From: Burkholderia cepacia
GTDB taxonomy: Bacteria; Pseudomonadota; Gammaproteobacteria; Burkholderiales; Burkholderiaceae
Length of the DNA: 64,000 nt
NCBI RefSeq assembly: GCF_001718835.1
Contig: NZ_CP013444.1
Span: forward strand, 1,054,001 to 1,118,000
Reading direction: 5' to 3'
The position numbers were made by a program, and so were the translations under genes. Under the pieces are notes generated by a model. That model was not told where the DNA came from, searched no databases, and saw only the letters and a program-made list of their open reading frames with translations. Positions 54,682 through 63,982 of the stretch are shown in pieces (the first letter of the stretch is position 1; every line of letters starts with the position of its first letter).

Positions 54682-55443
54682 ATGAGGCTGGAAGATACTC
54701 CCGTACTCGTCACAGGTGCTGCGTCCGGGCTTGGGGCGGCGACCGCGCGTCACCTTGCCGGCCAGGGCGCTCGCGTGGCGCTCTTGGATATTAATGCCGA
54801 TGGAGCGAAGCGGATTGCCGACGATATTGGCGGTCTCGCGCTGGAGTGCGACGTGACGGATCTCACGAGCGCGGAATCTGCTGTCTCAGCCGCGCGTGAG
54901 GCCCATGGCCATGCGCGGATTCTCGTGAATTGTGCGGGCGGTGGGCACGCAAAGCGTGTTGTCGGAAAGGCCGGCCCGATGCAGCTCGATGACTTCGTGA
55001 AAATCGTGAGCCTGAACTTGTTCGGCACCTTCAACATGATCCGCCTGGCTGCAGCCGACATGGCGGGTCTCGCAGACAGCGGCGACGGCGAGCGCGGCGT
55101 TATCGTGTCGACCGCGTCCGTGGCCGCCTACGAAGGCCAGATTGGTCAATCCGCGTACGCAGCCTCGAAGGGGGGAATCGTATCGCTCACCATTCAACTG
55201 GCCAGAGAGTTCGCACAGTTTGGTATCCGAGTGATGTCCATCGCGCCCGGCATCTTCCAGACACCTCTGCTGCAAGCCGCGTCGAAAGAGGTGCAGGAAT
55301 CATTGTCGGCCGCAATTCCGTTTCCGCGACGCACTGGTGATCCTTCCGAGTTTGCTGACCTGGTTCGGCATATCGTGGTCAATCGCTATCTCAACGGCGA
55401 AGTGATTCGATTGGACGGTGCCATTCGCTTGGCACCACGGTAA
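54682..55443 (+). CDS. Short-chain dehydrogenase (3-hydroxyacyl-CoA dehydrogenase type)
   Basis: A protein of 253 aa. The TGxxxGxG motif VTGAASGLGAATARHLAG is at residues 10-27, the catalytic Ser in STASVAAYEG and YxxxK in YAASKGG. CDVTDLTSAESAV and MSIAPGIFQTPLL resemble type II 3-hydroxyacyl-CoA dehydrogenases. AAGGAG precedes the ATG. This fits the oxidation step of a beta-oxidation-like side-chain pathway. Confidence 0.9.
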   Translation: MRLEDTPVLVTGAASGLGAATARHLAGQGARVALLDINADGAKRIADDIGGLALECDVTDLTSAESAVSAAREAHGHARILVNCAGGGHAKRVVGKAGPMQLDDFVKIVSLNLFGTFNMIRLAAADMAGLADSGDGERGVIVSTASVAAYEGQIGQSAYAASKGGIVSLTIQLAREFAQFGIRVMSIAPGIFQTPLLQAASKEVQESLSAAIPFPRRTGDPSEFADLVRHIVVNRYLNGEVIRLDGAIRLAPR

Positions 55444-55455
55444 GAGGAGAGAAGG

Positions 55456-57225
55456 ATGGCCTTTCGAGCGCCGGGCGCGGACCAAAGCTTTGTCCTATTC
55501 GAACTGCTGGATGTAACGCGACACTTTGCGTCGATGGGCGCGGAAGCGGCGCTGGATGAGACCACCCTGCGCCAGATTGTCGAGGCTGCAGGGGTTTTTG
55601 CCAGCGAAGTAGTTCAGCCTCTGAATCGAGTCGCGGATAGGGAGGGGTGTCGTTTCGACGGGGAACATGTATTGACCCCTCCCGGTTTTCGGCAAGCGTA
55701 CGAAAAATTTAGAGCACAAGGCTGGTCGTCGCTTTGTGCCGAAGAGCGCTACGGTGGCCAGGCGCTGTCGCGAGTCACTTTCAGCATTCTGATCGAGCTC
55801 CTGAGCGGCGCGTCACACGCATTCGCCATGTACGCCGGGATTAACTGCTGCGCATCCGAATGCCTGTGGAATGAGGCCGGGGAAGAGTTGAAGGCTCGCT
55901 GGTTGCCTCGTCTTCTAGACGGCAGTGTCCTCGCAACGATGGCGATGACGGAGCCGGGTGCTGGTTCTGATCTCGGCCAGATTCGAACGCGTGCCGTTGC
56001 GCAGCCGGACGGCTCGTTCGCGATTTCAGGGACTAAGATCTTTATCAGCGGAGGCGATCAGGATCTGACGGCGAATATCGCACATCTCGTGTTGGCTCGA
56101 TTGCCTGGAGCTCCGGAGGGAACCAAGGGGTTGTCGCTGTTCCTCGTGCCAAAGCTCACGGAAGAGGGTCAATGGAACGGGGTGTTTTGTGATGGTGTCG
56201 AGCACAAGCTGGGATTGCGTGGGAGCGCTACGTGTTCGCTGCGCTTCGAAGCCTCACAAGGGTGGATGGTGGGCGAGCCTCATCGTGGCTTGGCCTCCAT
56301 GTTTCATATGATGAATGCTGCTCGCTTGATGTGTGCGGCCCAGGCCGTCGGGCTTGGAGAGGTCAGCTACCAGCAATCACTCGCGTACGCTTTGGAGCGT
56401 CGGCAAGGTAGGGCGGCGGGCTCTGCCACCGTTGAGCATGGCCCTTCGCGTATCTGCGACCACCCAGATGTTCAACGCATGCTGATGGTGCAAAAAGCGT
56501 ACAACGAGGGAGCGCGAGTGTTGATTCACTGGAGCGCGCTTGAGATGGACCGCTCGGAGCGGCACCCCGACGCGGCTGTCCGCAGCGAGGCAGCCGAACT
56601 GGTTGCACTATTCACGCCGATCCTGAAGGGATTCTTATGCGAGAACGTGCAGGAATGCACGTCCCTCGCTCTGCAAATCCATGGAGGGCATGGCTTCATC
56701 AGCGAGACGGGCATCGACCAGTTTGTGCGCGATGCCCGCATTCTTCCAATCTACGAAGGCACGACAGGAATACAAGCCATCGACCTATTGGTCCGTAAGC
56801 TTCTGCAGACGCGCCGGGGTCTTGCACACATTCAAGATCTCGTTGAGACAGCATTGGGCGAGTGCAGGGAGACGGCGGTCAATGATGAGCGACTTCAGGC
56901 CATTGCCGACAAGCTTTCAGCGTTGTCCGCGACTGTGTTGGAGGCGGTCGATTTCGTCGGGCAGCGTACAGGTCAAGACGCCGCTTATCCTTATCGCGTT
57001 GCTTCCGATGTACTTCGCATGCTGGGGCACACAATGCTAGCCGTGGCATGGGCCCGTACTGCAGCAGTTGCATCGCTCAAGCTGCCGCAAAGCGAGAACG
57101 TCTTCTATGCGAACAAGATCGAGACGGCTCAGTTCTACTTCACCTATTTACTGCCGGAGGTGGAACAGTCTGTACTGAGAATACATAACGATCCTGGCGC
57201 GTTATCCATCGATTGCTTTGTCTGA
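55456..57225 (+). CDS. Acyl-CoA dehydrogenase, long form
   Basis: A protein of 589 aa. MTEPGAGSDLGQIRT (near residue 165) and the FISGGDQDLTANIAHLVL region, then a GHGFISETGIDQFVRDAR motif with the catalytic-region residues. A C-terminal extension of about 150 residues is typical of the phenylacyl/long-form acyl-CoA dehydrogenases. FAD-dependent desaturation of a phenylpropionyl- or acyl-CoA is the likely role. GAGGAGAGAAGG is an excellent ribosome site 12 bp after the SDR. Confidence 0.92.
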   Translation: MAFRAPGADQSFVLFELLDVTRHFASMGAEAALDETTLRQIVEAAGVFASEVVQPLNRVADREGCRFDGEHVLTPPGFRQAYEKFRAQGWSSLCAEERYGGQALSRVTFSILIELLSGASHAFAMYAGINCCASECLWNEAGEELKARWLPRLLDGSVLATMAMTEPGAGSDLGQIRTRAVAQPDGSFAISGTKIFISGGDQDLTANIAHLVLARLPGAPEGTKGLSLFLVPKLTEEGQWNGVFCDGVEHKLGLRGSATCSLRFEASQGWMVGEPHRGLASMFHMMNAARLMCAAQAVGLGEVSYQQSLAYALERRQGRAAGSATVEHGPSRICDHPDVQRMLMVQKAYNEGARVLIHWSALEMDRSERHPDAAVRSEAAELVALFTPILKGFLCENVQECTSLALQIHGGHGFISETGIDQFVRDARILPIYEGTTGIQAIDLLVRKLLQTRRGLAHIQDLVETALGECRETAVNDERLQAIADKLSALSATVLEAVDFVGQRTGQDAAYPYRVASDVLRMLGHTMLAVAWARTAAVASLKLPQSENVFYANKIETAQFYFTYLLPEVEQSVLRIHNDPGALSIDCFV

Positions 57226-57385
57226 GGTCGCGATGCGTGGTACGTCCTGGGTTGATCAAACCGAGGCACACCGAGACCCCGCGCATCCTGGGAGCTGCCT
57301 CCACCGGCCGTTCGTATCACCGCACGTGAGTGATTCCTGGCGCGTTGGTGCGAAAGTGAGTCGGTAGCATCCGCTTGCCAATGAG

Positions 57386-57397
57386 TCTATATATAGA
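57386..57397. promoter_or_regulatory. 12-bp palindrome before the ligase gene
   Basis: TCTATATATAGA is perfectly self-complementary and lies 14 bases upstream of ATG 57411. The core TATATATAGA echoes CATATATAGA at 52651-52660 upstream of the crotonase gene. It may be a shared regulatory site or a -10 element. Confidence 0.35.
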
Positions 57398-57410
57398 ACA
57401 GGAGACAACG

Positions 57411-59213
57411 ATGAGCACTGAGGAATTCATCGATGCCGATTCACTGGCGCCGCCGCGCACAGTCAAGGTCGATCGTGGAGACGGAACCTTCACTTTGAGG
57501 TCTCCAGAACCACTCAAGCCGTATGCGCGTTGCATTGGCGAATGGGTGGAACGTTGGGCTGTGGAAACGCCAGACGCTATAGCCTTTGCAGAGCGTGATC
57601 CTGATGGGCAATGGCGGCGTGTTAGTTACGAAGAGCTACGGAGGCTCGTTGGCGCCATCGGGCAGAGTTTGATTGACCTCGATCTGCCTGCGGAGCAGTC
57701 GATTGTTGTGCTTTCGGATAACGCGATTGATCATGCACTTCTCATGCTTGCGACCATGCATGTCGGGCGTACGATCTGCAGTGTTTCCAGTGCGTATTGC
57801 CGGGTCGCGAAGGATTTTGGAAGAATTCACGGCATTCTCCAGTCACTTTCGCCGGCGCTGGTGTATGCGTCCGATGCCTCAGTCTACGGGACGCCTCTGG
57901 CAAGCTCCGGGTTGCGGCCGGTGACAGTGTTTAGCCAGGGCGCCGACAAATACCCAGGTGCACTCGCGTTCGACCATCTGACCCGCACTGTAGAGCGTTC
58001 AGCCGTCATGGAGGCTTTCCATGGGATTGAGCCAGACGATTCGGCTAAGTATCTGCTGACATCGGGTTCAAGTGGCCAGCCCAAGCTGGTGATCAACACT
58101 CACCGGATGCTGTGTGCTAATCAGCAGATGATCGCGCAGGTTTGGCGCTTTCTTGAGTTCGAAAGGCCGATCACCGTAGATTGGCTGCCGTGGAGCCACA
58201 CGTTCGGCGGTAATCACAACATGAACATGATTCTGCGCAACGGTGGCACGATGGTCATTGACGAAGGCCGACCGTTGCCAGGGCAAGTCGAAAAGTCCGT
58301 GCGGAATCTGTGCGAAATTCAGCCGACGTTGTACTTCAATGTGCCCCGCGGTTTTGACATGATCTTGCCTTTGCTCGAGCAGGACGAGTCGTTGGCGAGA
58401 GACTTTTTCAAGCGTATCCGAATGGTGTTCTACGCGGGCGCTACGCTACCTCAGTCGACGTGGGAGCGGCTGGATGCGCTGGCTCGTCGAGTGCGTGGGC
58501 GGCCGATTTGGTTTACCACCGCTTGGGGCTCCACCGAAACTGCCCCGGTCGCAACGAATCCGCACTGGTGGCTTGAGCGTGCCGGTGTTGTCGGTTTGCC
58601 GTTACCAGGCGTTGAGTTGAAGTTTGTGCCAAACGGCCGCAAGTTGGAAATGCGTGTTCGGGGTGTCTCCGTCTTCCCAGGCTATCGCAATGCGCCAGAA
58701 AAAACGGCCCAAGCTTTTGATGACGAGGGGTTCTACTGTATTGGCGATGCTGGCTTCCTTGTCGACGAGAACCACCCGGAAAAGGGCATTGTCTTCAATG
58801 GCCGCGTTGCTGAAGACTTCAAGCTAACGTCCGGCACATGGGTGTCGGTCGGGACGCTGAGGGTGAAGATTGTCTCGGCGCTTGCCCCGCTTGCCCAGGA
58901 TGTTGTGATCACGGGACACGATCGTGTCGAACTCGGTGTATTGATTTTCCCAAGCCCTCAACTTAAAGCTTTGCCAGTGGAGCAGGTGGCATCCAAGGTC
59001 GGCGCTGCGCTCCATGCGCTGCGCAGCGAGGGCGGCGGGTCGTCGCAGTGCCCCTCTCGGGCGCTCGTGCTGACTGAACCGCCGAGTATCGAGGCAGGGG
59101 AGATCACGGATAAGGGATACATCAACCAGCGCGCTGTGATTGACAGGCGGGCGGCAGATGTCGAAACACTGTACACCACGCCTTGTGATCCGCGCGTAAT
59201 CACTCTCTCCTGA
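57411..59213 (+). CDS. fcs: Feruloyl-CoA synthase-like acyl-CoA ligase
   Basis: A protein of 600 aa. ATG 57411 with AGGAGACA upstream. ANL-superfamily motifs include the P-loop YLLTSGSSGQPKLVINTH, TTAWGSTETAPVATN and YCIGDAGFLVD. The closing region KGIVFNGRVAEDFKLTSGTW matches feruloyl-CoA synthases, which form CoA thioesters of ferulate, p-coumarate and caffeate. Location after the acyl-CoA dehydrogenase, SDR and crotonase supports CoA-dependent side-chain degradation of hydroxycinnamates. Confidence 0.85.
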   Translation: MSTEEFIDADSLAPPRTVKVDRGDGTFTLRSPEPLKPYARCIGEWVERWAVETPDAIAFAERDPDGQWRRVSYEELRRLVGAIGQSLIDLDLPAEQSIVVLSDNAIDHALLMLATMHVGRTICSVSSAYCRVAKDFGRIHGILQSLSPALVYASDASVYGTPLASSGLRPVTVFSQGADKYPGALAFDHLTRTVERSAVMEAFHGIEPDDSAKYLLTSGSSGQPKLVINTHRMLCANQQMIAQVWRFLEFERPITVDWLPWSHTFGGNHNMNMILRNGGTMVIDEGRPLPGQVEKSVRNLCEIQPTLYFNVPRGFDMILPLLEQDESLARDFFKRIRMVFYAGATLPQSTWERLDALARRVRGRPIWFTTAWGSTETAPVATNPHWWLERAGVVGLPLPGVELKFVPNGRKLEMRVRGVSVFPGYRNAPEKTAQAFDDEGFYCIGDAGFLVDENHPEKGIVFNGRVAEDFKLTSGTWVSVGTLRVKIVSALAPLAQDVVITGHDRVELGVLIFPSPQLKALPVEQVASKVGAALHALRSEGGGSSQCPSRALVLTEPPSIEAGEITDKGYINQRAVIDRRAADVETLYTTPCDPRVITLS

Positions 59214-59381
59214 TCGTCATATAGGTTTGCCAGTCCGATCGATGGAAGTCCACTCCATTCCTAAATAATCCAGTTCCCGGAGACCCTCGGTCAATTCAGG
59301 ATCAGTGTGGACGTGACCTGCCCTGGAATTTTCGGACCAGTTGAAACTTGAGAGAATGGCTTCCAACGGAGAAAGGAAGTC

Positions 59382-59639
59382 ATGAAGAAGAGCCGGTTTA
59401 CCGAAGAACAGATGGTCACCATCCTGCGCGAGGCCGACAAGGCGCCTGTGGCTGAGGTCGCGAAGAAGCACGGGATCAGCGAGCAGACGATCTACAACTG
59501 GCGCCAGCATTTCGGCGGGCTGGAAGCTACCGACGTGAAGCGGCTCAAGCAACTCGAGCAAGAGAATGCGCGGCTGAAGAAGATGCTTGCCGAGCGCGAT
59601 CTCGAGTTGGACGTGATGAAAGAGATCAACGCAAAAAAT
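59382..59639 (+). pseudogene. IS407-type OrfA (transposase HTH subunit), interrupted
   Basis: MKKSRFTEEQMVTILREADK is followed by the HTH VAKKHGISEQTIYNWRQHFG and a leucine-zipper region LKQLEQENARLKKMLAE, then MKEINAK, at which point the IS110 element begins. The normal product would end within two residues of this point and frameshift into OrfB. Translation now runs into IS110 DNA to 59744. Confidence 0.85.
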
Positions 59640-61003
59640 GTATGGTTCGCCCCGGCTTTGCAAGCGGGCGTTCTCCGACGAGACAGTTTGCGTAAATGTA
59701 TCCGGCCTCTCGCGAGTCAGCCGCTTTTGGCGGCAAGGCCATGATGGGATATGCGCGCTCGGTTCCCAATAAGTGGACTGACCTCGAAGGCCGTTTTTTT
59801 GTCCCGGGCTTACCGAACGCCGGTGCGCTGTTTCGTCATCAATTGCACGTCTGCAAACCTTGACGGGTGATCGGCAGCCTACTGTGCTTGCGGCTGCCGA
59901 AGATAAAACGTTCCTCGTCGCGTGAGAATGGTCCACGCGATACGCGCGAGCTTGTTGGCCAGTGCGACGATGACCTTGTTGCGGTGTATGCCCTTCGCCT
60001 CCATCTCCGAGATCCAGAGCCCGAGATGATCCTTGGTCCGATCGAGGTGCAGCACGCACGCTCGGGCACCGTGAATCAACAGCTTGCGCAGATATGGATT
60101 GCCTCGCTTGGTGATCCCGAGCAAGTGCTGCTTGCCTCCGGTGGAGAATTCACCGGGAACAAGGCCTAGCCAGGCAGCGAAATGGCGGCCGGATTTGAAT
60201 TGCGTACCGGTACCTGCGAAGGCAGTAATCGCGGTTGCGGTCAGATGCGCGATACCCGGTATCGAGATCAATCGTGTGGTGACATCGTCGGCCCCTGCGA
60301 TTGCTTCGATCTGGTGGCGTAATTGCAAAAGACGTGCCTCAATGGAGCGGTATTCCTGCCACTGCTCCTGCAACAGATCGCGCATCGCAGGCGTTAGACC
60401 GTTGCCGTCGTCGGCGAGGATGCCTGGCATATCGCGAACAAAGTATGCGGGGCCGGCTCCGATAGTCAGGCCGTACTCAAGCAAAAATGCACGAGCCTGA
60501 TTGACGATGGCGGTCTTGCTGGAAACCAGTCTTTGCCGAACTCGATGTAGTGCCTGCAGATCGAGTTGTGCTTCTGTCTTCGGCTGCGTGAAGCGCATTG
60601 TGGGACGGGAAATCGCCTCGGCAATAGCCTCCGCGTCGACGATATCGGTCTTGTTCGACTTAACAAACGGTTTGACGAACTGTGCGGGCACGATACGGAC
60701 CTGATGTCCCTGGCCAATCGCTTTACGAGCGAGCCAGTTGCTACCAGGGCACGCCTCCATCCCGATGATGGTTGGTGATGCACGCGCCAGGAACTCGAGC
60801 AGTCGCTCACGCGTAAATCGGTTCCGGAACACCGGTTTGCCGTTGGCATCGAGTCCGACGACGTGGAACACGGACTTCCCGATATCGATGCCCATGCGGG
60901 CGATCGCAGTAGAGCATTGTTGGCTCATGGCACACCTCCGAGGACGGAAACAGGCGTCGGCCCAGATTACGCGATTACGGGAGGGGCGGACCATCCTATT
61001 AGT
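59640..61003 (-). mobile_element. IS110-family (IS1111-like) element inside the IS3 element
   Basis: Near-terminal inverted repeats ATGGTTCGCCCC (59642-59653) and GGGGCGGACCAT (60983-60994) match 11 of 12 bases and lie a few bases inside the borders, as in the IS1111 subgroup. The host IS3 sequence GCAAAAAATG continues as GTGAGCACG after the insert, with no obvious duplication. About 1.36 kb long, it carries one transposase gene on the minus strand. Confidence 0.85.
59879..60928 (-). CDS. IS110-family DEDD transposase
   Basis: A protein of 349 aa starting at ATG 60928. The N-terminal RuvC-like DEDD domain has MGIDIGKSVFHVVGLD, IIGMEACPGSNWLARK and VKSNKTDIVDAEAIAEA. The C-terminal part has LISIPGIAHLTATAITAFAG and the serine-containing region FKSGRHFAAWLGLVPGEFST, followed by GNPYLRKLLIHGARA. 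Full length and apparently intact. It inserts via a bridge-RNA-type mechanism in this family. The non-coding end at 59640-59878 might hold such an RNA. Confidence 0.93.
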   Translation of the reverse strand: MSQQCSTAIARMGIDIGKSVFHVVGLDANGKPVFRNRFTRERLLEFLARASPTIIGMEACPGSNWLARKAIGQGHQVRIVPAQFVKPFVKSNKTDIVDAEAIAEAISRPTMRFTQPKTEAQLDLQALHRVRQRLVSSKTAIVNQARAFLLEYGLTIGAGPAYFVRDMPGILADDGNGLTPAMRDLLQEQWQEYRSIEARLLQLRHQIEAIAGADDVTTRLISIPGIAHLTATAITAFAGTGTQFKSGRHFAAWLGLVPGEFSTGGKQHLLGITKRGNPYLRKLLIHGARACVLHLDRTKDHLGLWISEMEAKGIHRNKVIVALANKLARIAWTILTRRGTFYLRQPQAQ

Positions 61004-61856
61004 GGTGAGCACGCCCGCCCGACGCCAGCAGGTCACCTACGCGAAAGCCCGGGGCCTGTCGGAGCGGCGTGCGTGCGCGCTGATGTCTGTCGCCCGATCG
61101 GCGCTGCATTACGAATCGACACTAGCCGCGCGGGACGCGCCGGTGCTGGCAGCGATGAACATCCTGTCGGCGCAATATCCGAGTTATGGCTACCGCCGCA
61201 TCCAGATCTTTCTGGAGCGGCAGGGTCACCCGATGAGCGCCGACCGGGCTTGGCGGCTGTGGCGTCTTGCCGGGTTGCAGGTGCCGCGCAAGCGACCCCG
61301 TCGGCGCGTGTCGATCCATCGCCCTCGGCCGCAGCCGGCGACGGCGGCACGACACGTCTGGGCGTACGACTTCGTATTCGACGCGTGCGCCAACGGCCAA
61401 CAGTTGAAGTGTCTGACGGTGATCGACGAGTACACGGGTGAATGCCTGGCAATCGACGTGGCCGGATCGATTTGTTCCGGACGTGTCATCGAAGTCCTGT
61501 CCCAATTGGTCAGCCTTCATGGTGCGCCTCGTTACTTGCGTTCGGACAACGGCCCAGAGTTCGTATCGAGGGCCATCCTGAGGTGGGCTGCACAGAACGG
61601 CATGGACATGGCACTCAGCGACCCCGGCAAGCCTTGGCAGAACGGCGCGGACGAGAGCTTCAACGGTAAGCTCCGAGATGAATGCCTGAGCCTGGAATGG
61701 TTTCGAACCCGTATGGAAGCGAAAGTTGTGATCGAGCAGTGGCGACGTCACTACAATGCCATCCAACCACATTCGAGTCTGGCCTATCTGACGCCCAACG
61801 AGTCCAAGCAGCGGCATTGTTCAACTGAAGCAACCGAGGCCGTTCTCCAAGATTGA
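61004..61856 (+). pseudogene. IS407-type OrfB (DDE transposase), separated from OrfA
   Basis: From about 61004 the frame reads STPARRQQVTYAKARGLSER and RACALMSVARSALHYES, then YGYRRIQIFLERQGHPM, VWAYDFVFDACANGQQL, YLRSDNGPEFVSRAI and WQNGADESFNGKLRDECLS. The DDE catalytic residues (D in YDFVFD, D in SDNGPEF, E in ESFNGK) are all present. The frame has lost its OrfA junction to the IS110 insertion, so no normal OrfAB fusion can be made. Confidence 0.85.
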
Positions 61857-61883
61857 AATGGCACGAAGAAATCAGGCAGGTCA

Positions 61884-62100
61884 GACGCTCCCGCGGTCTC
61901 TGTTCACGTGAATGACGAGACAATTCCCTTGAGCTTGATTGATGTTCTTCGAGCTATTGGGCGCCGCCGCCTGCTCGCTCGGCGCGGCGTTCGGCGTAGG
62001 CTACATGCCGCGCCGCGTGCGCAGCAGATCGTCTTAGCTTCAGTGGATGGTGACAGTTGAGGTCTGGCCACCGCAAGACGACAGCTGCAGATTGGTCAAT
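61884..62100. other. Gap between IS3 copy and xdhC
   Basis: A plus-strand frame just after the IS begins VSVHVNDETIPLSLIDVLRA, slightly like the start of a 2Fe-2S xanthine dehydrogenase subunit, then loses resemblance. It may be a remnant of a molybdenum hydroxylase gene, consistent with xdhC next door, but support is weak. Confidence 0.25.
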
Positions 62101-63129
62101 CTACGGTTGCGGCTGACAGATTGTGGAGTTGGCGGTGTCTTCCATCATGGACGTTTGTGTTGCTCCAACAGGGAACGTCTGTGTTACAGCTATGCCGTTT
62201 TTGATCGCCGTGATTTCGGCAAGAATCGCGATTGCAATCTCCGCGGGCGTACGCGCGCCTAGATGAAGACCCACTGGGCCGTGCAAACGTGCAATTTCTT
62301 CAGCAGACAGGTCAAACAGCGAAAGACGTTCACGTCGCTTTGAATTGTTGAGACGTGACCCGATGGCTCCGATGTAGAACGCGGACGACTTGAGTGCCTC
62401 CAGCAGTGCCATGTCATCGAGCTTGGGGTCGTGCGTCAATGTGACCACAGCGCTGTGCGGATCGAGACCCAACCGCAGCAGAAGGTCATCCGGCATTTCG
62501 CGTGACAGTTCGGTGTCTTTTACGCTCCATTCGTCCGCATACACTTCGCGTGGATCGCAGACGATAACGTGATAGTCCAGCGCCAGCGCCATCTCTGCAA
62601 CATAGCGCGACAGCTGTCCAGCACCGATGATGATCAGGCGATGCCGCGGGCCATACGAGGTGATCAGGCGCTTGTCATCAAAATAGACAGCGGGAACGTA
62701 TTGTCCTGGCCTCAGGCAGGTCTTACCCGTAGTCATGTCGAGTTCACGCGTGACCAGGTGAAACTGGGAGACTTCAGCGAGCAAGTCTTCAATGTGCGAG
62801 TGCTTCCGAACAGGCTCCAGTACGAGTTGCAGTGTTCCACCACACGGCAGGCCGAATCGGTGTGCGTCGTCGGCACTCACGCCGTAGGTCGTCAACTCGG
62901 GCGATTGACGTGGCCAATCGCCAGCCCGAACCCGCTCCACGAGGTCGTCCTCAATGCATCCTCCAGATACCGAACCAACCAAATATCCATCTTCACGAAT
63001 GGCCAGCATGGAACCAACGGGGCGTGGTGCCGAACCCCAGGTACGGATGACGGTGACGAGTGTTACGCCGTAACCCGATTCGATCCACTGTGTCGCGGCC
63101 TTTAGGACTTCCAGGTCGACGCTGTCCAC
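62101..63129 (-). CDS. xdhC: XdhC/CoxI-family molybdenum hydroxylase maturation factor
   Basis: A protein of 342 aa starting at GTG 63129, with GGAGG 8-9 bases upstream. The N-terminal XdhC domain has TVIRTWGSAPRPVGSMLAI and GSVSGGCIEDDLVERV. The C-terminal Rossmann domain has IIIGAGQLSRYVAEMALAL and YIGAIGSRLNNSKRRERL, then HLGARTPAEIAIAILAEI. XdhC binds and inserts sulfurated molybdenum cofactor into xanthine-oxidase-family enzymes. No such enzyme is visible in the window. Confidence 0.88.
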   Translation of the reverse strand: MDSVDLEVLKAATQWIESGYGVTLVTVIRTWGSAPRPVGSMLAIREDGYLVGSVSGGCIEDDLVERVRAGDWPRQSPELTTYGVSADDAHRFGLPCGGTLQLVLEPVRKHSHIEDLLAEVSQFHLVTRELDMTTGKTCLRPGQYVPAVYFDDKRLITSYGPRHRLIIIGAGQLSRYVAEMALALDYHVIVCDPREVYADEWSVKDTELSREMPDDLLLRLGLDPHSAVVTLTHDPKLDDMALLEALKSSAFYIGAIGSRLNNSKRRERLSLFDLSAEEIARLHGPVGLHLGARTPAEIAIAILAEITAIKNGIAVTQTFPVGATQTSMMEDTANSTICQPQP

Positions 63130-63220
63130 TGAGGGTGCCTCCTTCGGTGGGATTGTGGGCCAGAGGTTGATGGGCTCGGCTCGTAGTCAAGCCCTGCTTA
63201 GCTGCGGATCGGAGATGAAC

Positions 63221-63982
63221 TTACGCCCCACCGCGCTGCTTTTCGTACTCCGCGGGTGCAGCAAGTGCCGGGTCCATGCCGTGGTGGGCAAGCCTCGCGG
63301 CGACAAAACCGCTGGCCTTCATTTCCTCGACAAACGTGCGGAGCACCAGCGCTGCTTCGCCACCAAAGTGCTTGGGCAATCCAACCGCTTGGTGAATCTC
63401 CATGAAGCGGCTTGGTAACAGCCGTAAGCCAGGAGCGCGCCGCGCATCAGCTTCCAGTTGCTGCTTGACGCCTGCCGCGACATCCAGATTCCGGCTAACG
63501 AACGTGTCTACGACTGCGGGAGATGTCGGGGCCCGAACAATCTGTGCGTGCTTTAGTTCTCGGGTTAGGAACAAGTCGTAAGCGCTTCCCTTACCAACAA
63601 CGACTCGTTGCGCCTCGCGGTCCACCTCATCATTTTGGGTGATCGAAGAGGTGTCTCGTACTAGATAGAAGCCTTCAATGACGATGTACGGCGCCGTGAA
63701 TGCGATGTCCTTGGCTCGGACAGGATCGATCGCGAAGAAACCGATATCAGCGATGCCGTTTGCGACAGCATCGACCGATTTCCCTGCGGATTCGACCACC
63801 ACCATTTCGAGAGAGGAATTAAGGCGGTGCGCGAACGCGTGTGCCAGGTCCACCGAGATGCCAGCAGGTGTTCCCGTTGCCGGATCGCGTCGCGCGAGGA
63901 TTGGATTACCGAGATTGATGGCGGCACGCAGCTTGCCAGCTGATGTAAACAGGTCTGCAATGGAATGGTCAATGTGCGCCAT
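63221..63982 (-). CDS. Family-3 solute-binding-protein-like protein
   Basis: A protein of 253 aa from ATG 63982, with AAGG upstream; GTG 63991 is an alternative. The sequence AAINLGNPILARRDPATGTP followed by AGISVDLAHAFAHRLN is typical of amino-acid-type periplasmic binding proteins. GIADIGFFAIDPVRAKDIAF and APYIVIEGFYLVRD follow. No signal peptide is visible at the start, so it may be cytoplasmic, part of another receptor type, or mis-started. It is encoded 91 bp upstream of xdhC on the same strand. Confidence 0.75.
   Translation of the reverse strand: MAHIDHSIADLFTSAGKLRAAINLGNPILARRDPATGTPAGISVDLAHAFAHRLNSSLEMVVVESAGKSVDAVANGIADIGFFAIDPVRAKDIAFTAPYIVIEGFYLVRDTSSITQNDEVDREAQRVVVGKGSAYDLFLTRELKHAQIVRAPTSPAVVDTFVSRNLDVAAGVKQQLEADARRAPGLRLLPSRFMEIHQAVGLPKHFGGEAALVLRTFVEEMKASGFVAARLAHHGMDPALAAPAEYEKQRGGA

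Larger units (their letters stand above)
59314..61883 (+). mobile_element. IS3-family (IS407-group) insertion sequence, split by an IS110-family element
   Basis: The left end TGACCTGCCCTGGAATTTTC starts at 59314, and the right end, inverted, reads TGACCTGCCTGATTTC from 61883. The flanks are GACG at 59310-59313 and GACG at 61884-61887, a perfect 4-bp target duplication, the size made by IS407-group elements. Without the 1.36-kb inserted IS110 element the length is about 1.2 kb. Inside are orfA, the IS110 element and the 3' part of orfB. The host site lies between the ligase gene and xdhC. Confidence 0.92.

Noticed and set aside
60738..61003. Upstream extension of the IS3 OrfB frame into the IS110 element
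   Set aside because: The extension is antisense to the IS110 transposase and exists only because of the nested insertion.
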